From Scleromatobacter sp038243995 (GTDB lineage: Bacteria; Pseudomonadota; Gammaproteobacteria; Burkholderiales; Burkholderiaceae_C), in the NCBI GenBank assembly GCA_038243995.1, contig JBBRTV010000022.1:40272-104271 (forward strand): a stretch of 64,000 nucleotides of DNA, in the 5' to 3' direction. This document shows, in pieces, positions 48,308 to 58,200 of this stretch. The translations under genes were made by a program, and so were the position numbers. The notes beneath the pieces are model-generated. The model was not told the origin of the DNA. It saw nothing but the letters and a program-made list of their open reading frames with translations, and searched no databases. The number at the start of each line of letters is the position of its first letter. The stretch's first letter is position 1.

Positions 48308-48655
48308 TCAAGTCGCGATCACGCGTGCCTGCATCGCCCCGACGACGGGCGCCCCGTTGGGAATCTGGTCGGCGCTCTGGCAGAGGCCCTGGCCGGGTCC
48401 GGGCGCGGGCTGCACCAGCGCGGGCTGGCCCATCACCTTCACGCGCACCGCGGGCAACAGCCACTTCACCGTGGCGCAGGGCTGGGGCTTGGGCCCCGGC
48501 ACGGTGAACGGGCAGCCGGCCACTGTCATCTTCGTGGCCATCGTGGCCACCGGCTGGCCGCTGACGAGCACGCGCGGCTGCACCGGCGGGATGAGCGCGG
48601 GGATGGTGTGCGCGCAGTTCACGACCGCGCCGGTATGGAGGAGGAAGCCGGGCAT
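48308..48655 (-). CDS. PAAR-like spike-tip protein (Afp10-like)
   Basis: 115-aa protein starting MPGFLLHTGAVVNCAHTIPA. The PVQPRVLVSGQPVATMATKM and VAGCPF segments, with conserved His and Cys, are PAAR-repeat landmarks; the protein forms a metal-binding conical tip on the spike. ATG 48655 gives the standard family start. The short C-terminal extension (QSADQIPNGAPVVGAMQA) carries no extra domain. Confidence 0.82.
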   Translation of the reverse strand: MPGFLLHTGAVVNCAHTIPALIPPVQPRVLVSGQPVATMATKMTVAGCPFTVPGPKPQPCATVKWLLPAVRVKVMGQPALVQPAPGPGQGLCQSADQIPNGAPVVGAMQARVIAT

Positions 48656-48666
48656 GGCGATCTCCT

Positions 48667-49203
48667 TCAGGTCACCGTGAGGGCGCCGGTGTTGAAGTCG
48701 ATGGTCGGGCCGATCATCGTCATCATGGCGCCCTTGCCGTTGGAGATGTAGATGCCCGAATCGTTGACGACGATCATCGCCCCGGTCGTGCTCTTGAGAA
48801 TGATGCCGCCGGTCAGCGGCGTGGGCGGCATGTCGCTGATCATCAGCATGTGCTGCAGCAGCGACTGCACGACGATGTTGGGATCCGCCGGGTTGCCCAG
48901 GTGCGCGGTGGTCGGCACGGTCGCGGCCGTGTCGAAGCGGCAGCCCATCCAGACCGGCTTGTCCACGTCGCCGTGCTCGAACATCACCCACACGCCGGCG
49001 CCGGGCGGCGGCACCATGTAGAAGCCCATCGGCGGCCCGGCGGGCCCGGCCAGCGGCGTGCACGGTTCGGCCCAGGTCGACGGCACGAACGAGAGCGCGT
49101 CGGGGATGGCGAGCATGAGCCGCCCGCGCAGCTCGGGGTCCGTGTTGAGGGTGACCGTGCCACGATACAGGCCCGGGTAGTGCTGGGAGCTGCTCGGGTT
49201 CAT
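48667..49203 (-). CDS. gpV-like spike protein (Afp8 C-terminal part)
   Basis: 178-aa protein. YRGTVTLNTDPELRGRLMLA followed by GAGVWVMFEHGDVDKPVWMG is the OB-fold of gpV/VgrG-type spikes, and the C-terminal STTGAMIVVNDSGIYISNGK repeats form a triple-stranded beta prism. In Afp/PVC, this part is joined to the gpD-like hub; here they are separate genes with an ATGA overlap. Confidence 0.88.
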   Translation of the reverse strand: MNPSSSQHYPGLYRGTVTLNTDPELRGRLMLAIPDALSFVPSTWAEPCTPLAGPAGPPMGFYMVPPPGAGVWVMFEHGDVDKPVWMGCRFDTAATVPTTAHLGNPADPNIVVQSLLQHMLMISDMPPTPLTGGIILKSTTGAMIVVNDSGIYISNGKGAMMTMIGPTIDFNTGALTVT

Positions 49204-50327
49204 GGCAGGACCTTGGGGGTGATGGAGATCAGGCCGTCGCGGCTGAGCTGGAAGTTCTGCTTGAACTGTCCGCGCTTGATGTTGTGGGTGACGCTGTCGA
49301 CGTAGTAGAGGCCGTCGTAGGCAAGGCCGGCGCCGCGCACGCCGACCAGCAGCTTCGAGCGCAGCACGTGGCCGTAGCGCAGCACGTCGAGGCTGCCCGA
49401 GACGGTGATGGCGTTGGCCGACCCCTTGAGCAGGCGGCCGAGGATGGTCTTGAGCGCCTCGTCCACTTTCTCGCCCGCCTTGTCGTTGCTGAAGCTGATC
49501 CGCGCCGGCGGCGTGGGCCGCAGGCCCAGCGGCGGCTGGAAGATGCTGATGCTCGGGATCGGCAGGGGAATGGGGAGGGTGCCGGTGACGGGGTCGAGGA
49601 TGGTCACGACCATGGTCTCCTTGGCCAGCCCGTCGAGCGAGAAGCTCATGGACTCGACGTTGGTGTGCGCGTCCATGTTGATCGACAGCGCCGGCTGCGG
49701 CACCGGGATGCGGATGTTCGGGCCCAGGTAGGCGATGCTCTGGCCGGGCAGCGGCCCCGGCTCGACGTAGAAGACGAAGCCGTTCGCGCTCGCGAGCTTC
49801 TTCAGGTGCTGCAGGTGGGTGCCGGTCTGCGACTTGATCTTGCTGGTGACGAGGTCGAGTCCCGGGATGAACGACGGGATCACGATGGGCACGATGCCGA
49901 AGACCGCGTACGGCGCCAGCGCGGCATAGGCCTGCACGGTGTCGTCCATGTTCGGGAACGGGCACTTGATCTCGACGACGTCCATCAGCACCGACAGGTC
50001 TTCGCCGGTGATCGTCAGCGTCGACTGCCCCGGCTCGCTGCTGGGCGTGAGTTCCTGGCGCGTCACCACGCCGTCCATCAGCACGGTGGGAAAGCCGCCC
50101 AGCGTGACGGCGACGATCACGCGCGTGGTGATGGGATCGAAGAAGCCGGCGGGCAGCAGCGTGGTCAGCAGGGTCGAGTTCTTGCTCACCGCCAGCGTGA
50201 TCTGGAATCCGCTCTTGTCCTTGCCGCTGGTGACCTGCACCGACTGCACGGCGTCGATCACGGCCTTGGGTGCCGGCACGGGCAGCCCGGGGCCGATGAG
50301 CAGCGTGAGATGGATCCCTTGCAGCAT
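49200..50327 (-). CDS. gpD-like hub protein (Afp8 N-terminal part)
   Basis: 375-aa protein homologous to P2 gpD/gp27-type hub: PKAVIDAVQSVQVTSGKDKSGFQI, QSTLTITGEDLSVLMD, HLQHLKKLASANGFVFYVEP and the closing YYVDSVTHNIKRGQFKQNF. It forms the trimeric hub that joins the spike to the inner tube. Its stop overlaps the gpV-like gene start. ATG 50327 is preferred to an upstream start at 50444, which would add basic sequence overlapping the LysM gene. Confidence 0.88.
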   Translation of the reverse strand: MLQGIHLTLLIGPGLPVPAPKAVIDAVQSVQVTSGKDKSGFQITLAVSKNSTLLTTLLPAGFFDPITTRVIVAVTLGGFPTVLMDGVVTRQELTPSSEPGQSTLTITGEDLSVLMDVVEIKCPFPNMDDTVQAYAALAPYAVFGIVPIVIPSFIPGLDLVTSKIKSQTGTHLQHLKKLASANGFVFYVEPGPLPGQSIAYLGPNIRIPVPQPALSINMDAHTNVESMSFSLDGLAKETMVVTILDPVTGTLPIPLPIPSISIFQPPLGLRPTPPARISFSNDKAGEKVDEALKTILGRLLKGSANAITVSGSLDVLRYGHVLRSKLLVGVRGAGLAYDGLYYVDSVTHNIKRGQFKQNFQLSRDGLISITPKVLP

Positions 50328-50343
50328 GGCGTGTCGACCCGGG

Positions 50344-50667
50344 TCAGGCGAGCGGCGCGCCCGGAAAACCCTCGGGCAGCGCGATGCGCAGGCGCCGGCC
50401 GACGCTCGCGGCGAGGTCGTCCGGCCGCATCGCGTCGTTGGCATCGCAGATGCGCCAGAACGCGAGCGGGTCGCCCAGCTCGGCGCCGGCGATGAGATCC
50501 ATGCGCTCGGCCGCCACCACGGTGTGCCAGTTCAGCGTCGCGAAGCGGCTGCCCGGCGGCACGAAGCGCCGCGCGAGGTAGACCACCTTCGAGCCGTCGG
50601 CGGCCTCCAGCGTCTTGGTGGGGATGTCGTAGTAGCGGCTGGTGGGCGGGAAGTTGTAGTTGGCCAT
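50344..50667 (-). CDS. LysM-like eCIS protein (Afp7-type)
   Basis: 107-aa protein. LNWHTVVAAERMDLIAGAELG followed by DPLAFWRICDANDAM and RRLRIALPEGFPG is a LysM-like module as found in the small T4 gp53/Afp7-type baseplate protein. The N-terminus (ANYNFPPTSRYYDIPTKTLE) is a family-typical extension. It connects hub and wedge. It lies 16 bases before the hub gene. Confidence 0.82.
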   Translation of the reverse strand: MANYNFPPTSRYYDIPTKTLEAADGSKVVYLARRFVPPGSRFATLNWHTVVAAERMDLIAGAELGDPLAFWRICDANDAMRPDDLAASVGRRLRIALPEGFPGAPLA

Positions 50668-50684
50668 CGCGGTGTTCCGTGTCG

Positions 50685-51338
50685 TCAGGCAATGCCGTTG
50701 ATGCCCAGGGTGGCGAAGCTGCCGGCGGGCGCGCGGCCGGCCAGCTGCTCCTTGCCCTGCAGGTAGGCGAGGAAGAGGTTGCCGCCCTTGGCGTCGAAGC
50801 CCAGGTCGTCGACCGAGAGCACGCGCATGCCCAGGCTCACCTTCGCGCGTGTCGGGTTCAGTCGCGGGTCGAACGCTTCCTCGGTGATCGCCAGCTCGGT
50901 GATGCGCACCGGCACGATGCGCCGGGCGCCGAAGACGAAGAGCGGCAGCGGCGCCAGCGCGGGCGCGATCTCGAGCGCGCCCGAACCCGCCTCGCCGTTG
51001 GCGGCCAGCAGCGCGCCGCTGGCGGGGTACACCAGCGTCTCCAGGGCGGCGAGTTGCGGATGCAGGCCGAGTTCGTTGGTCTGCCCGTCGTCGGCCTCCA
51101 TGGCGTCGGTGGCGTCGATCTCGGCTTCGACCTTGATGGTCTCGACCGGCGGGCCTTTCAGGCGCAGCGCCTCGACGTGGTCGCCGCTTTCGCCGCTCAC
51201 GCCCTTGATCTGCAGGCTGCGCGTCAGCGTGTCCGGGTTGTACTGGAGAGCGATGATGCGCAGCACGGCGCCCGTGACCGGATCGACCAGCACGAGGCCG
51301 CCGCGCAGCAGGCGGGGGGAGCCGGGGAATGCACTCAT
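50685..51338 (-). CDS. CIS tube/adaptor protein (Afp7 N-terminal type)
   Basis: 217-aa protein. GAVLRIIALQYNPDTLTRSL followed by QIKGVSGESG and VEAEIDATDAMEADDG are landmarks of the 'contractile injection system tube protein' N-terminal family, which in Afp7 is fused to LysM. Here the LysM module is a separate downstream gene. The end (LSVDDLGFDAKGGNLFLAYL) is likewise typical. It is probably the adaptor between inner tube and hub. Confidence 0.8.
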   Translation of the reverse strand: MSAFPGSPRLLRGGLVLVDPVTGAVLRIIALQYNPDTLTRSLQIKGVSGESGDHVEALRLKGPPVETIKVEAEIDATDAMEADDGQTNELGLHPQLAALETLVYPASGALLAANGEAGSGALEIAPALAPLPLFVFGARRIVPVRITELAITEEAFDPRLNPTRAKVSLGMRVLSVDDLGFDAKGGNLFLAYLQGKEQLAGRAPAGSFATLGINGIA

Positions 51339-51371
51339 GGCGGGCTTTCGTGGCTGCGGTCGCGGGCGGTG

Positions 51372-52268
51372 TCAGAAGGTCCAGGTGTGGGACAGGATGC
51401 TGGGCGGGAGGGTGAATCCGCCCTGATGCGTCTGGTTCCACTGCTGGTCGAGGCGGTCGTAGCTGTTCGGGTTCTCGCGCGACATCCGATCCTGGAACTG
51501 GCGCCCGATGCCGATGTCCAGGAGCTCGTCGCGCGTCCAGGAGAACGGGCCGAGGTGGATGCCCTGGTCGAGGTGCAGCAGCTTCAGCATTTCGGCGCCG
51601 CGCGTCCATTCGCTGGCCATGTCCGAGGTGTCGCGCAGCGACAGGCGCTGGCCGTGTGCGCCGCTGATGCCCTGGAGCTTCAGGTAGTCCAGGGGCGGCA
51701 GGGTCTTCAGCCGCAAGTCGGGCATCGGCGGCAGGATGCCGCCCCGGGGCGGCGTCTCGTGCGACTTCTTCTTCTTGTCGTCGGGGTCGCAGTGCAGGCC
51801 CGGGTCCGCGCCGCCCAGTGCCTGGGGCGCGACGCTGCCGCCCCGGGCCACCGTAGCGGCCGCCGAGCGCGCGCGCGCCTCGGCCGGCGCCGCCGCGCCG
51901 CCGCCCTGGCGCTGCTGCGCGACGTGGGACAGTTCGTGCGCGAGCAACTCGCGGCCGCCGGCCGTGCCGGGCTGGAAGCGGCCATCGGCGAAGACCACGT
52001 CGTCGCCGTCGGCCACCGCGTTGGCGCCCAGCGCGCCGGCCAGGGCGGCGGACGCGGAGCCGGTGTGCACGCGCACGCCGCTGAAGTCCTGGCCCAGGGC
52101 CTGTTCGAGCGGGATGCGCACGTCCTCGGGCAGCGACTCGTCGGGGTCGAAATCCGGCGCGGCGTCGGCGTTCGCGGCGACGGACTGCCGCGCCAGCGTC
52201 TTCAATGCGGGGCGCAGCGCGGTGGCGGCGCGGCGCTGGCTGGTCTTCACGGGGCCGGGTGCGTTCAT
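51372..52268 (-). CDS. DUF4157 (eCIS core domain) protein, possible cargo
   Basis: 298-aa protein. Residues 45-118 hold the DUF4157 motif: LPEDVRIPLEQALGQDFSGV then VFADGRF with the HELSHVAQQ zinc-site motif at residues 111-119. The following 160 residues (after a low-complexity Ala/Arg linker and DDKKKKS) form a domain of unknown function with WTRDELLDIGIGRQFQDRMS. DUF4157 is typical of eCIS effectors, where it may act in loading, so the C-terminal domain is a candidate toxic or cargo domain. The start overlaps the stop of the giant gene. Confidence 0.82.
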   Translation of the reverse strand: MNAPGPVKTSQRRAATALRPALKTLARQSVAANADAAPDFDPDESLPEDVRIPLEQALGQDFSGVRVHTGSASAALAGALGANAVADGDDVVFADGRFQPGTAGGRELLAHELSHVAQQRQGGGAAAPAEARARSAAATVARGGSVAPQALGGADPGLHCDPDDKKKKSHETPPRGGILPPMPDLRLKTLPPLDYLKLQGISGAHGQRLSLRDTSDMASEWTRGAEMLKLLHLDQGIHLGPFSWTRDELLDIGIGRQFQDRMSRENPNSYDRLDQQWNQTHQGGFTLPPSILSHTWTF

Positions 52269-55200
52269 GGCTTCTTGTCCTGGGGCGGGGCCGGCCGGGC
52301 GCGTGCGGCCGCGGGCGTGGCCAGGGCGACGTCGCCGAAGCGGATGTCGCGCACGGCGCCCTGGATGAGAGTGAGCGTGATGGTGAACTTGAAGTGGCCG
52401 GCCGCGTCGGCGGCGTCGCCCAGGCCGGCGACGCCGATGGTCACGTTGGCTGTCACGGTGCCGGTTTCACCCGCATGCCCCAGCATCTCGAACTGGCCGC
52501 GGCTGGCCTGCAGCTCGGGCAGGGCGATGTCCAGCTTGGAGCCGATATGGGCCGACGAAATCGAGATCGCGTTCTTGCCCGCCGCGCTGCCCGATAGCAC
52601 GACGTTGTTGCGCGTCGTGCCGATGACGTCGTCGCCGACGGCGAGCGCGCCGCCCCCGGAAAGCGTGTTGAGCGCGTCCAGTTGCTTGGCGGGCGCGCCG
52701 GTCTTTCCGGACGGCGGCGCGTTCAGCGTGGTTTCGAGGAAGGTCCTGAAATCCCACTGGCCGCGCGACGTGATCACCTCGATGTCCTGCTTGTCCGTCT
52801 GGTTGGACGAGATGTTGACGATCCGCGCGGGGGTGACGCCGGGGATCGTGCCGCTGTCCGGCGCGTACAGCGTCACCGGAATCTTCAGCTGGCGGGCCCA
52901 GATCGAGCGCTCGTCGATGAAAAACCAGATGTCGCCCGGCGGCCACTTGCCGTCGTCGCCACTGACCTTGTCGAAGTCGATGACGCCGCCGCTGATGGGG
53001 ACGGGCAGGCTCACGTCGCCCACCCAGTCGACGTTGGCCGCCTTCATGCGCAAGGTTCCGCTCAGCCCCGACAGCGCATCCAGCTTCCATGGATCGGGCT
53101 TGCCCTTGGCCCCGCCGGCCGTCGGCGCGGCGCTGCGGTCGACCTCGTAGGTCACGGTCGCGCCCTTGACTTCCAGCTCCTTCAGCGTCGCTCCGAGCAC
53201 GTCGAACACCTGTCCCGGCGCCTGGCCCGTGAGGGAGACCGCGGCCTTTCTCAGGGCCGCGAAATCGAGGTCGATCTTCGCGCCGCCGGCCTCCATGTGC
53301 AGCGTGCGCCCCGTGAGCTCGTCGAACCCGAAATAGATCGTGCCGTTGGGCGCGAGGTGAACCTTCAGGCCCTTCAGATCCAGGCCGCCGGTCTTGCCGC
53401 CTGCCGAGCTCAGCAGGAAGGTCGGTTCCAGCTTGCCGCCGCTGCCTTCGAGCTGCTTGAACACCACGTTGGTCAGGCCCAGGCCCTGGTCCGGATCGGT
53501 AAGTTCGAACAGGCCGTCGAGGCTGGTCCACTCCTCGCCCAGCGACTTCGCGTCGGTCAGCGTGAGGGCCTTCGAGCTGATCTCGCCGGCCTCGATGTCG
53601 GCCCCCACCTCGGTCTGGGTGGCGTGGCCGCCCAGCGTCTGCGCCAGGGTGAGCCCGAAGCTCGTGAGGGTGGTCTTCTTGAGGCGCGCGTTCTCCAGCC
53701 GCGTGACCTTCTCCGCGAAGTCGCGCGTCACCTTCTCGAGCGACAGCCCGGCCAACTCGGCGGACGCCGCCGTGAGGTGGCGGCGCCGGGTGCCGCCGGT
53801 CGCCAGCGTGGCAACGCCCTCGTAGTCGAAGGTGCCGACACGCAGGAAATCGAGCTCGACGCCGGCGATCGTCAACAGCGTCAATCCCGTGCTCTTCTTG
53901 CCCGCGGTGTCGGTCAGTTCGCCAAACTTGGCCCGCACGTCCTTGAGCGTGAACTTCGGAACCCGCGCCGTCGCCGCCTTGATCGTCGTGCCCTTGCCGT
54001 CGCTCCAGGTCGGCGAATTCAGCTGCAGGTCTTGCAGGTTGACTTCGGTGACATGCGCCTCCTTCGCCACGCCGTCGTAGTCGATCGGGCTCATCGTCAC
54101 CTTGCCGGTGGTAAAGCCCGTCTTGGCGCCAAAGCCCTCGAAATCGCCGCTGATTTCCTTGACGGTGCCGATCTGGATCTTGCTGCCCCGGGGGCCGAAC
54201 AGCTGGGCGCTCAGTTCGCGGCCGCGCAGGCCGGCGTCGGAGGCCTCCTTGCCGTAGACCTTGGTCGAGAGCGTGGTGACGATCTGTTCCTTGCCCGCTT
54301 CGCCCACCGCCCTGCGCAGCTTGCCGATGTCGATCGAGTCGTGCACGGTGACCTTGCCGGTCATCTTGCCGCTGTCTTTCATCAGGTCGATGCCACGCAC
54401 TTCCAGCCCGAGGATGGTGGCCGACTCGAGGGTGTCTTCCTGCGCCGCCGAACCGGTGTCTCCGCGCTTTTTCGGGTCGGCCGGTACCGCGTCCTTGTGG
54501 TAGCGCAACTGGTGCGCCTTCACCTGCGCGACGCGCAAGTCGCCGATGGTGAAATGCTGCAGCTTGCCGGCCTTGCCGTCGGGGCCGGGCGCCGCCTGCA
54601 AGGCCGTGGCCGTCATCGTGACGCCCTTGAGCGAGGCGTCGCCGTCGACCTGGATGACCCAGCCGCTGCCCGACCAGCGGCACTGCCCGAGGTCGAAATC
54701 GGCCAGCACGACGTCGTCGAGCTGGTACTGGACGGCGCCGGTGTCCAGGGTCTCCTGGGTCACGCGACCGCCCAGGCCTTTGAAGGAGACGTGGATTGCC
54801 GACGTCGTGCCCGGCTCCGTGACGACGCCCGCACCCAGGCCCAGGCTGTCGATCGAGAACACGCGCCTGCGGTCGGTGACGAACTCGGCGTGCAGGCCGC
54901 CGCCGTTGAGCGTGCCGCGCGCGCGCAGGCCGGCCACGAGGGCGTCGAGCTTCAGGTCGGCCACGCTGCCGACCCGCACGTCGCCCAGCACCGTGGTCTT
55001 GTTCTTCTTCGCCCGGGTCACGGGGTCCTGCGTGACGGTGTTCGAGATCGTCAGGTTGGTGGCCCGCACCGAGCCCAGGCCGCCCGACTCCACGACCACG
55101 CGCAGGCCGGTGGATTCGTTCTCGTAGCCCACCTGGCTGGCGGTGATGGCGCCGATCTCCAGGGACGAGATCGCGATCTGGTCTTCGCCGATGAGCGCCT

Positions 55201-58200
55201 TGACGGCCACCGACTGCAGCGTCACCGGGCCGACGGCGAACACGTGTTCGCGCCCGCTGCGCCAGTCGAGCCGGTCGAGTTCGATGCTGTCCAGCATCAG
55301 GCCGTCGATCAGCGTTCCCGAGGGCGTGAGCCGCGCGGCGCCGCCGGCTTCGCCCAGCGTCACCTGGCCGGCCGACAGGCCGGGGATGCCGAGCCTGGTG
55401 CCCGTGGCGCCGGTGAACAGGCGTCGCTTGCTGGCGCCGCCGCGGCCCTGCACACCGAGCCCGGCCGCCTGCGGGTCGTAGCCGGGCGAGAGGACGTCGG
55501 ACAGGCCGAACACGTCGATGTCGAGCTTGTCTATGGACAGCGTGCCCGCGACCAGGCCTTCGGCCCAGCGATCGAGTTCGTGCCGGGCCGCGTCGCGGCG
55601 CTTGCCGGCGGCCTCGCGCTGCCGCGGCGTCCGGCCGCGGATGACGTCGGCCTCGCTGTCGGCCACTCCCTGGCGCAGGGCGGCCAGGGCGTCCAGCGTG
55701 CCCTGGACCTTGTCCAGCCGCCGGCCCTGCACTTCGCCCAGCGGGCGCGGCAGGGCTTGCAGGTAGTCTCGCTCGCGGTGCAGCATCTCTTCGGAGCTGC
55801 GCAGCCTGGCGCCTTCCACCAGCACGAGCCGGGTGGTCACGCGCGCGGCCCCCTTGGGCAGGTCGACGCTCGCCTCGTCGATGCCCATCAGCGTGGCCTT
55901 GTCCACGCTCAGGCCCAGGTCCTCCTGGGTGATTGCGTAGGCGGTGACGTTCTCTCCGCGCAGGTTGATGCGCTGCAGGTTCCTGCGCCATTCGTCGAAG
56001 CCGGCGATGCCGTCGCGGATGTCGACGCCCACCTCGACGTTGGTGCCCTCAATGCGACCGACGCCGAAGGCCCCCTGGCGCAGGCCCGCGATGTCGAGCC
56101 GGTCGGCCCGCACGGCGATGCCGCTGGCGCCGGAGAACGTTGCGGACGCGCCGTCCAGCACGACGCGGCCGACGCTCAGCGCCGCCTGCGCCTCCAGGGC
56201 CTCCAGCCGGCGCCCGGTGTCGCGGAACAGCTTCTGCTGCCCGGCGTCCAGGCGGCTGACGCCGGGGTCGGCAAGCAGGGCGTCGCGCTGCGCTGCCAGG
56301 TGCCTGCGTTCTTCCAGGCGTGCGAGTTCCTGCACGTGGCTGGGCCGCCAGGGGTCGTGGCGGGCCTTGAACTTCTGGTAGTCGCGCGTCGCCTGCACCG
56401 CGTCGGGCACGTTGCCCGGAACCTGGAACCCGGGCAGTTCGGCGTGGCCGATGTCGAGCACGAACTCGCTCGGGTCGTTGGCCCCCTGCTTCAGGACGGG
56501 GCGGCCTGCGGCGCCGGTGACGAAGCTGCGCAGCTTGTCGGAATCGCTCAGCAGTCCGAGCGCGTGATCCACCGAGCGCCCCGAGCCATGGACATCGTCG
56601 AGCTCGAACGTGCCCTCGCTCCAGCCGGCCAGGCCCTTGAGCGACACGTGGCCCACGTCGAGCACCGCGCCGCTCAACTGGGCCTTGAGCTGGCGCAGGC
56701 GCAGCCGGTCGGCCGCCGTGACGGACCGGGGCGCCGTCTTCTGCAGCGCTTCGAGGCGCCGGACTTCGGCCTCATGGGTCGTCGACGCGGCCAGTTCGTC
56801 GCGCGTGTGGCGCAGTTGCTGTTCGAGGCCGCGGATGCGGCGCGCCATCGCCTCGCGGTCGCTGCTGCTGCCGAACTGGCCGCGCAGCCGGGCCAGGCGC
56901 TCTTCGATGCGCGACTGCGATTGCGCGAGCGCCTTGCGGTAGCTGTCGGCGTCGCCGCCGCCCTGGATCACCAGGTCGTCGAGCGCGATGGATTCGATGA
57001 ACTGGCCGCCGCTGGTCGCGACGCCCGTGAGGCGCACCGAACCTAGCGTCAGCTTGAAGCCCATCGGGAGCTTGGCGGCGAGCAGTTGGTCGGCCATCTC
57101 GTCGGCGCTGGCGGAGACGCCGGTCTTCGGGTGCGCGCCGACCAGCCCGGCCAGGCTGTTCCACATCGATCCCAGGAACAGGTTCCAGGCGCCGCCCAGC
57201 GGAATGCCGACCAGGGGGACGGGCACTTTCAGGCCTGCGCGCGGGCGTTGCGGCGACGTGGCGCCGCTGCCCGGCGCGGCCGCATGCACCTCGAGGTCGC
57301 CGATGGCGACCTGGTTCACGCTCTTCATCTTCTCGGCCGCGACGAGCGCCATGTCGTCGATCGTGAGCGACTGGATCGCGAGGTCGATGCGCGTGGGCTC
57401 GGGACGCTTGTCGGTGCCGTAGGCCAGCGCCAGCTCGAGGCCGCGCACGCGGGTCGTGCCGGTCTGCAGCACGAAGTCGTCGATCGGGTAACGGATGGCC
57501 TCGATCTCGAGGTCGGGCGCGCTCAGCGTCAGCAGGCCCAGGCGCGTGTCCCACTTCACGTTGGCGAAGTTGGTGCCGCGATCGGGCTCGCCGCCCTTGC
57601 CGCGCGCGAACGACTCCCGCCTGGCGAAGCGGGCCCCCATGAAGTTGCCGCCGAACAGATCCTGCAACTCGACCAGGTTCAGGCCGCGGCCGCCGATGCT
57701 CTTGGTGGCCACTTCGACGTTGTCGCTGCTGAAGACGAAGTCCAGGCCCTGCGCCGCCGCGTACACGCCGCCGATGAGCGAGCCGCCGGTGTACCAGGGC
57801 GTGCCCTTGAGCAGGTCGCGGCGGTAGTGCGTGCGCGGGCGGCCGTCGGCCGCCTCGGCCTGCGGGTCGTAGAGCCGGTACTTGTTGACGATGGCCTTGA
57901 GCCAGGGCTTGGCGTGGGCCGCGCGCTGTTCGGACAGGCCGAACACGAACGCGTGCTCACCGGCGGCCACGGCCATGCGGATCAGCGCGTCCAGCCGGCC
58001 GGCGGATGCGGGCTTCCAGGCCGCGTCGGCCAGCAGCTGCGACAGGATGGCGTCGCGCGCCGCATCGGCCTGCCCGCCGCCGAACAGGTTCAGCGACTCG
58101 GACTCGCGCTGCTGCTGCGACATCTTCTTCATCACCAGCGTCCAGCGCGCGCCGTCGTCCACGTCGAAGAAGGCGCGGCGCGCATGCGGCGGCATCGCCT

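Noticed and set aside
45463..48507. Long plus-strand frame of about 1000 codons over the baseplate genes
   Set aside because: Same artefact of high GC: the antisense frame has no recognisable domain and would overlap three well-supported minus-strand genes.
51900..51960. Active zinc protease from the HELSH motif of the DUF4157 protein
   Set aside because: The motif is typical of the domain, but the third ligand and protease activity cannot be shown from sequence, so only the domain is called.
52682..57046. A 1454-codon open frame on the plus strand across the giant gene
   Set aside because: It is antisense to the giant gene, rich in Arg/His/Gln/Gly as expected from the complementary frame of G/C-biased codons, and has no motif. 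The minus-strand frame has clear domains and coupled neighbours.
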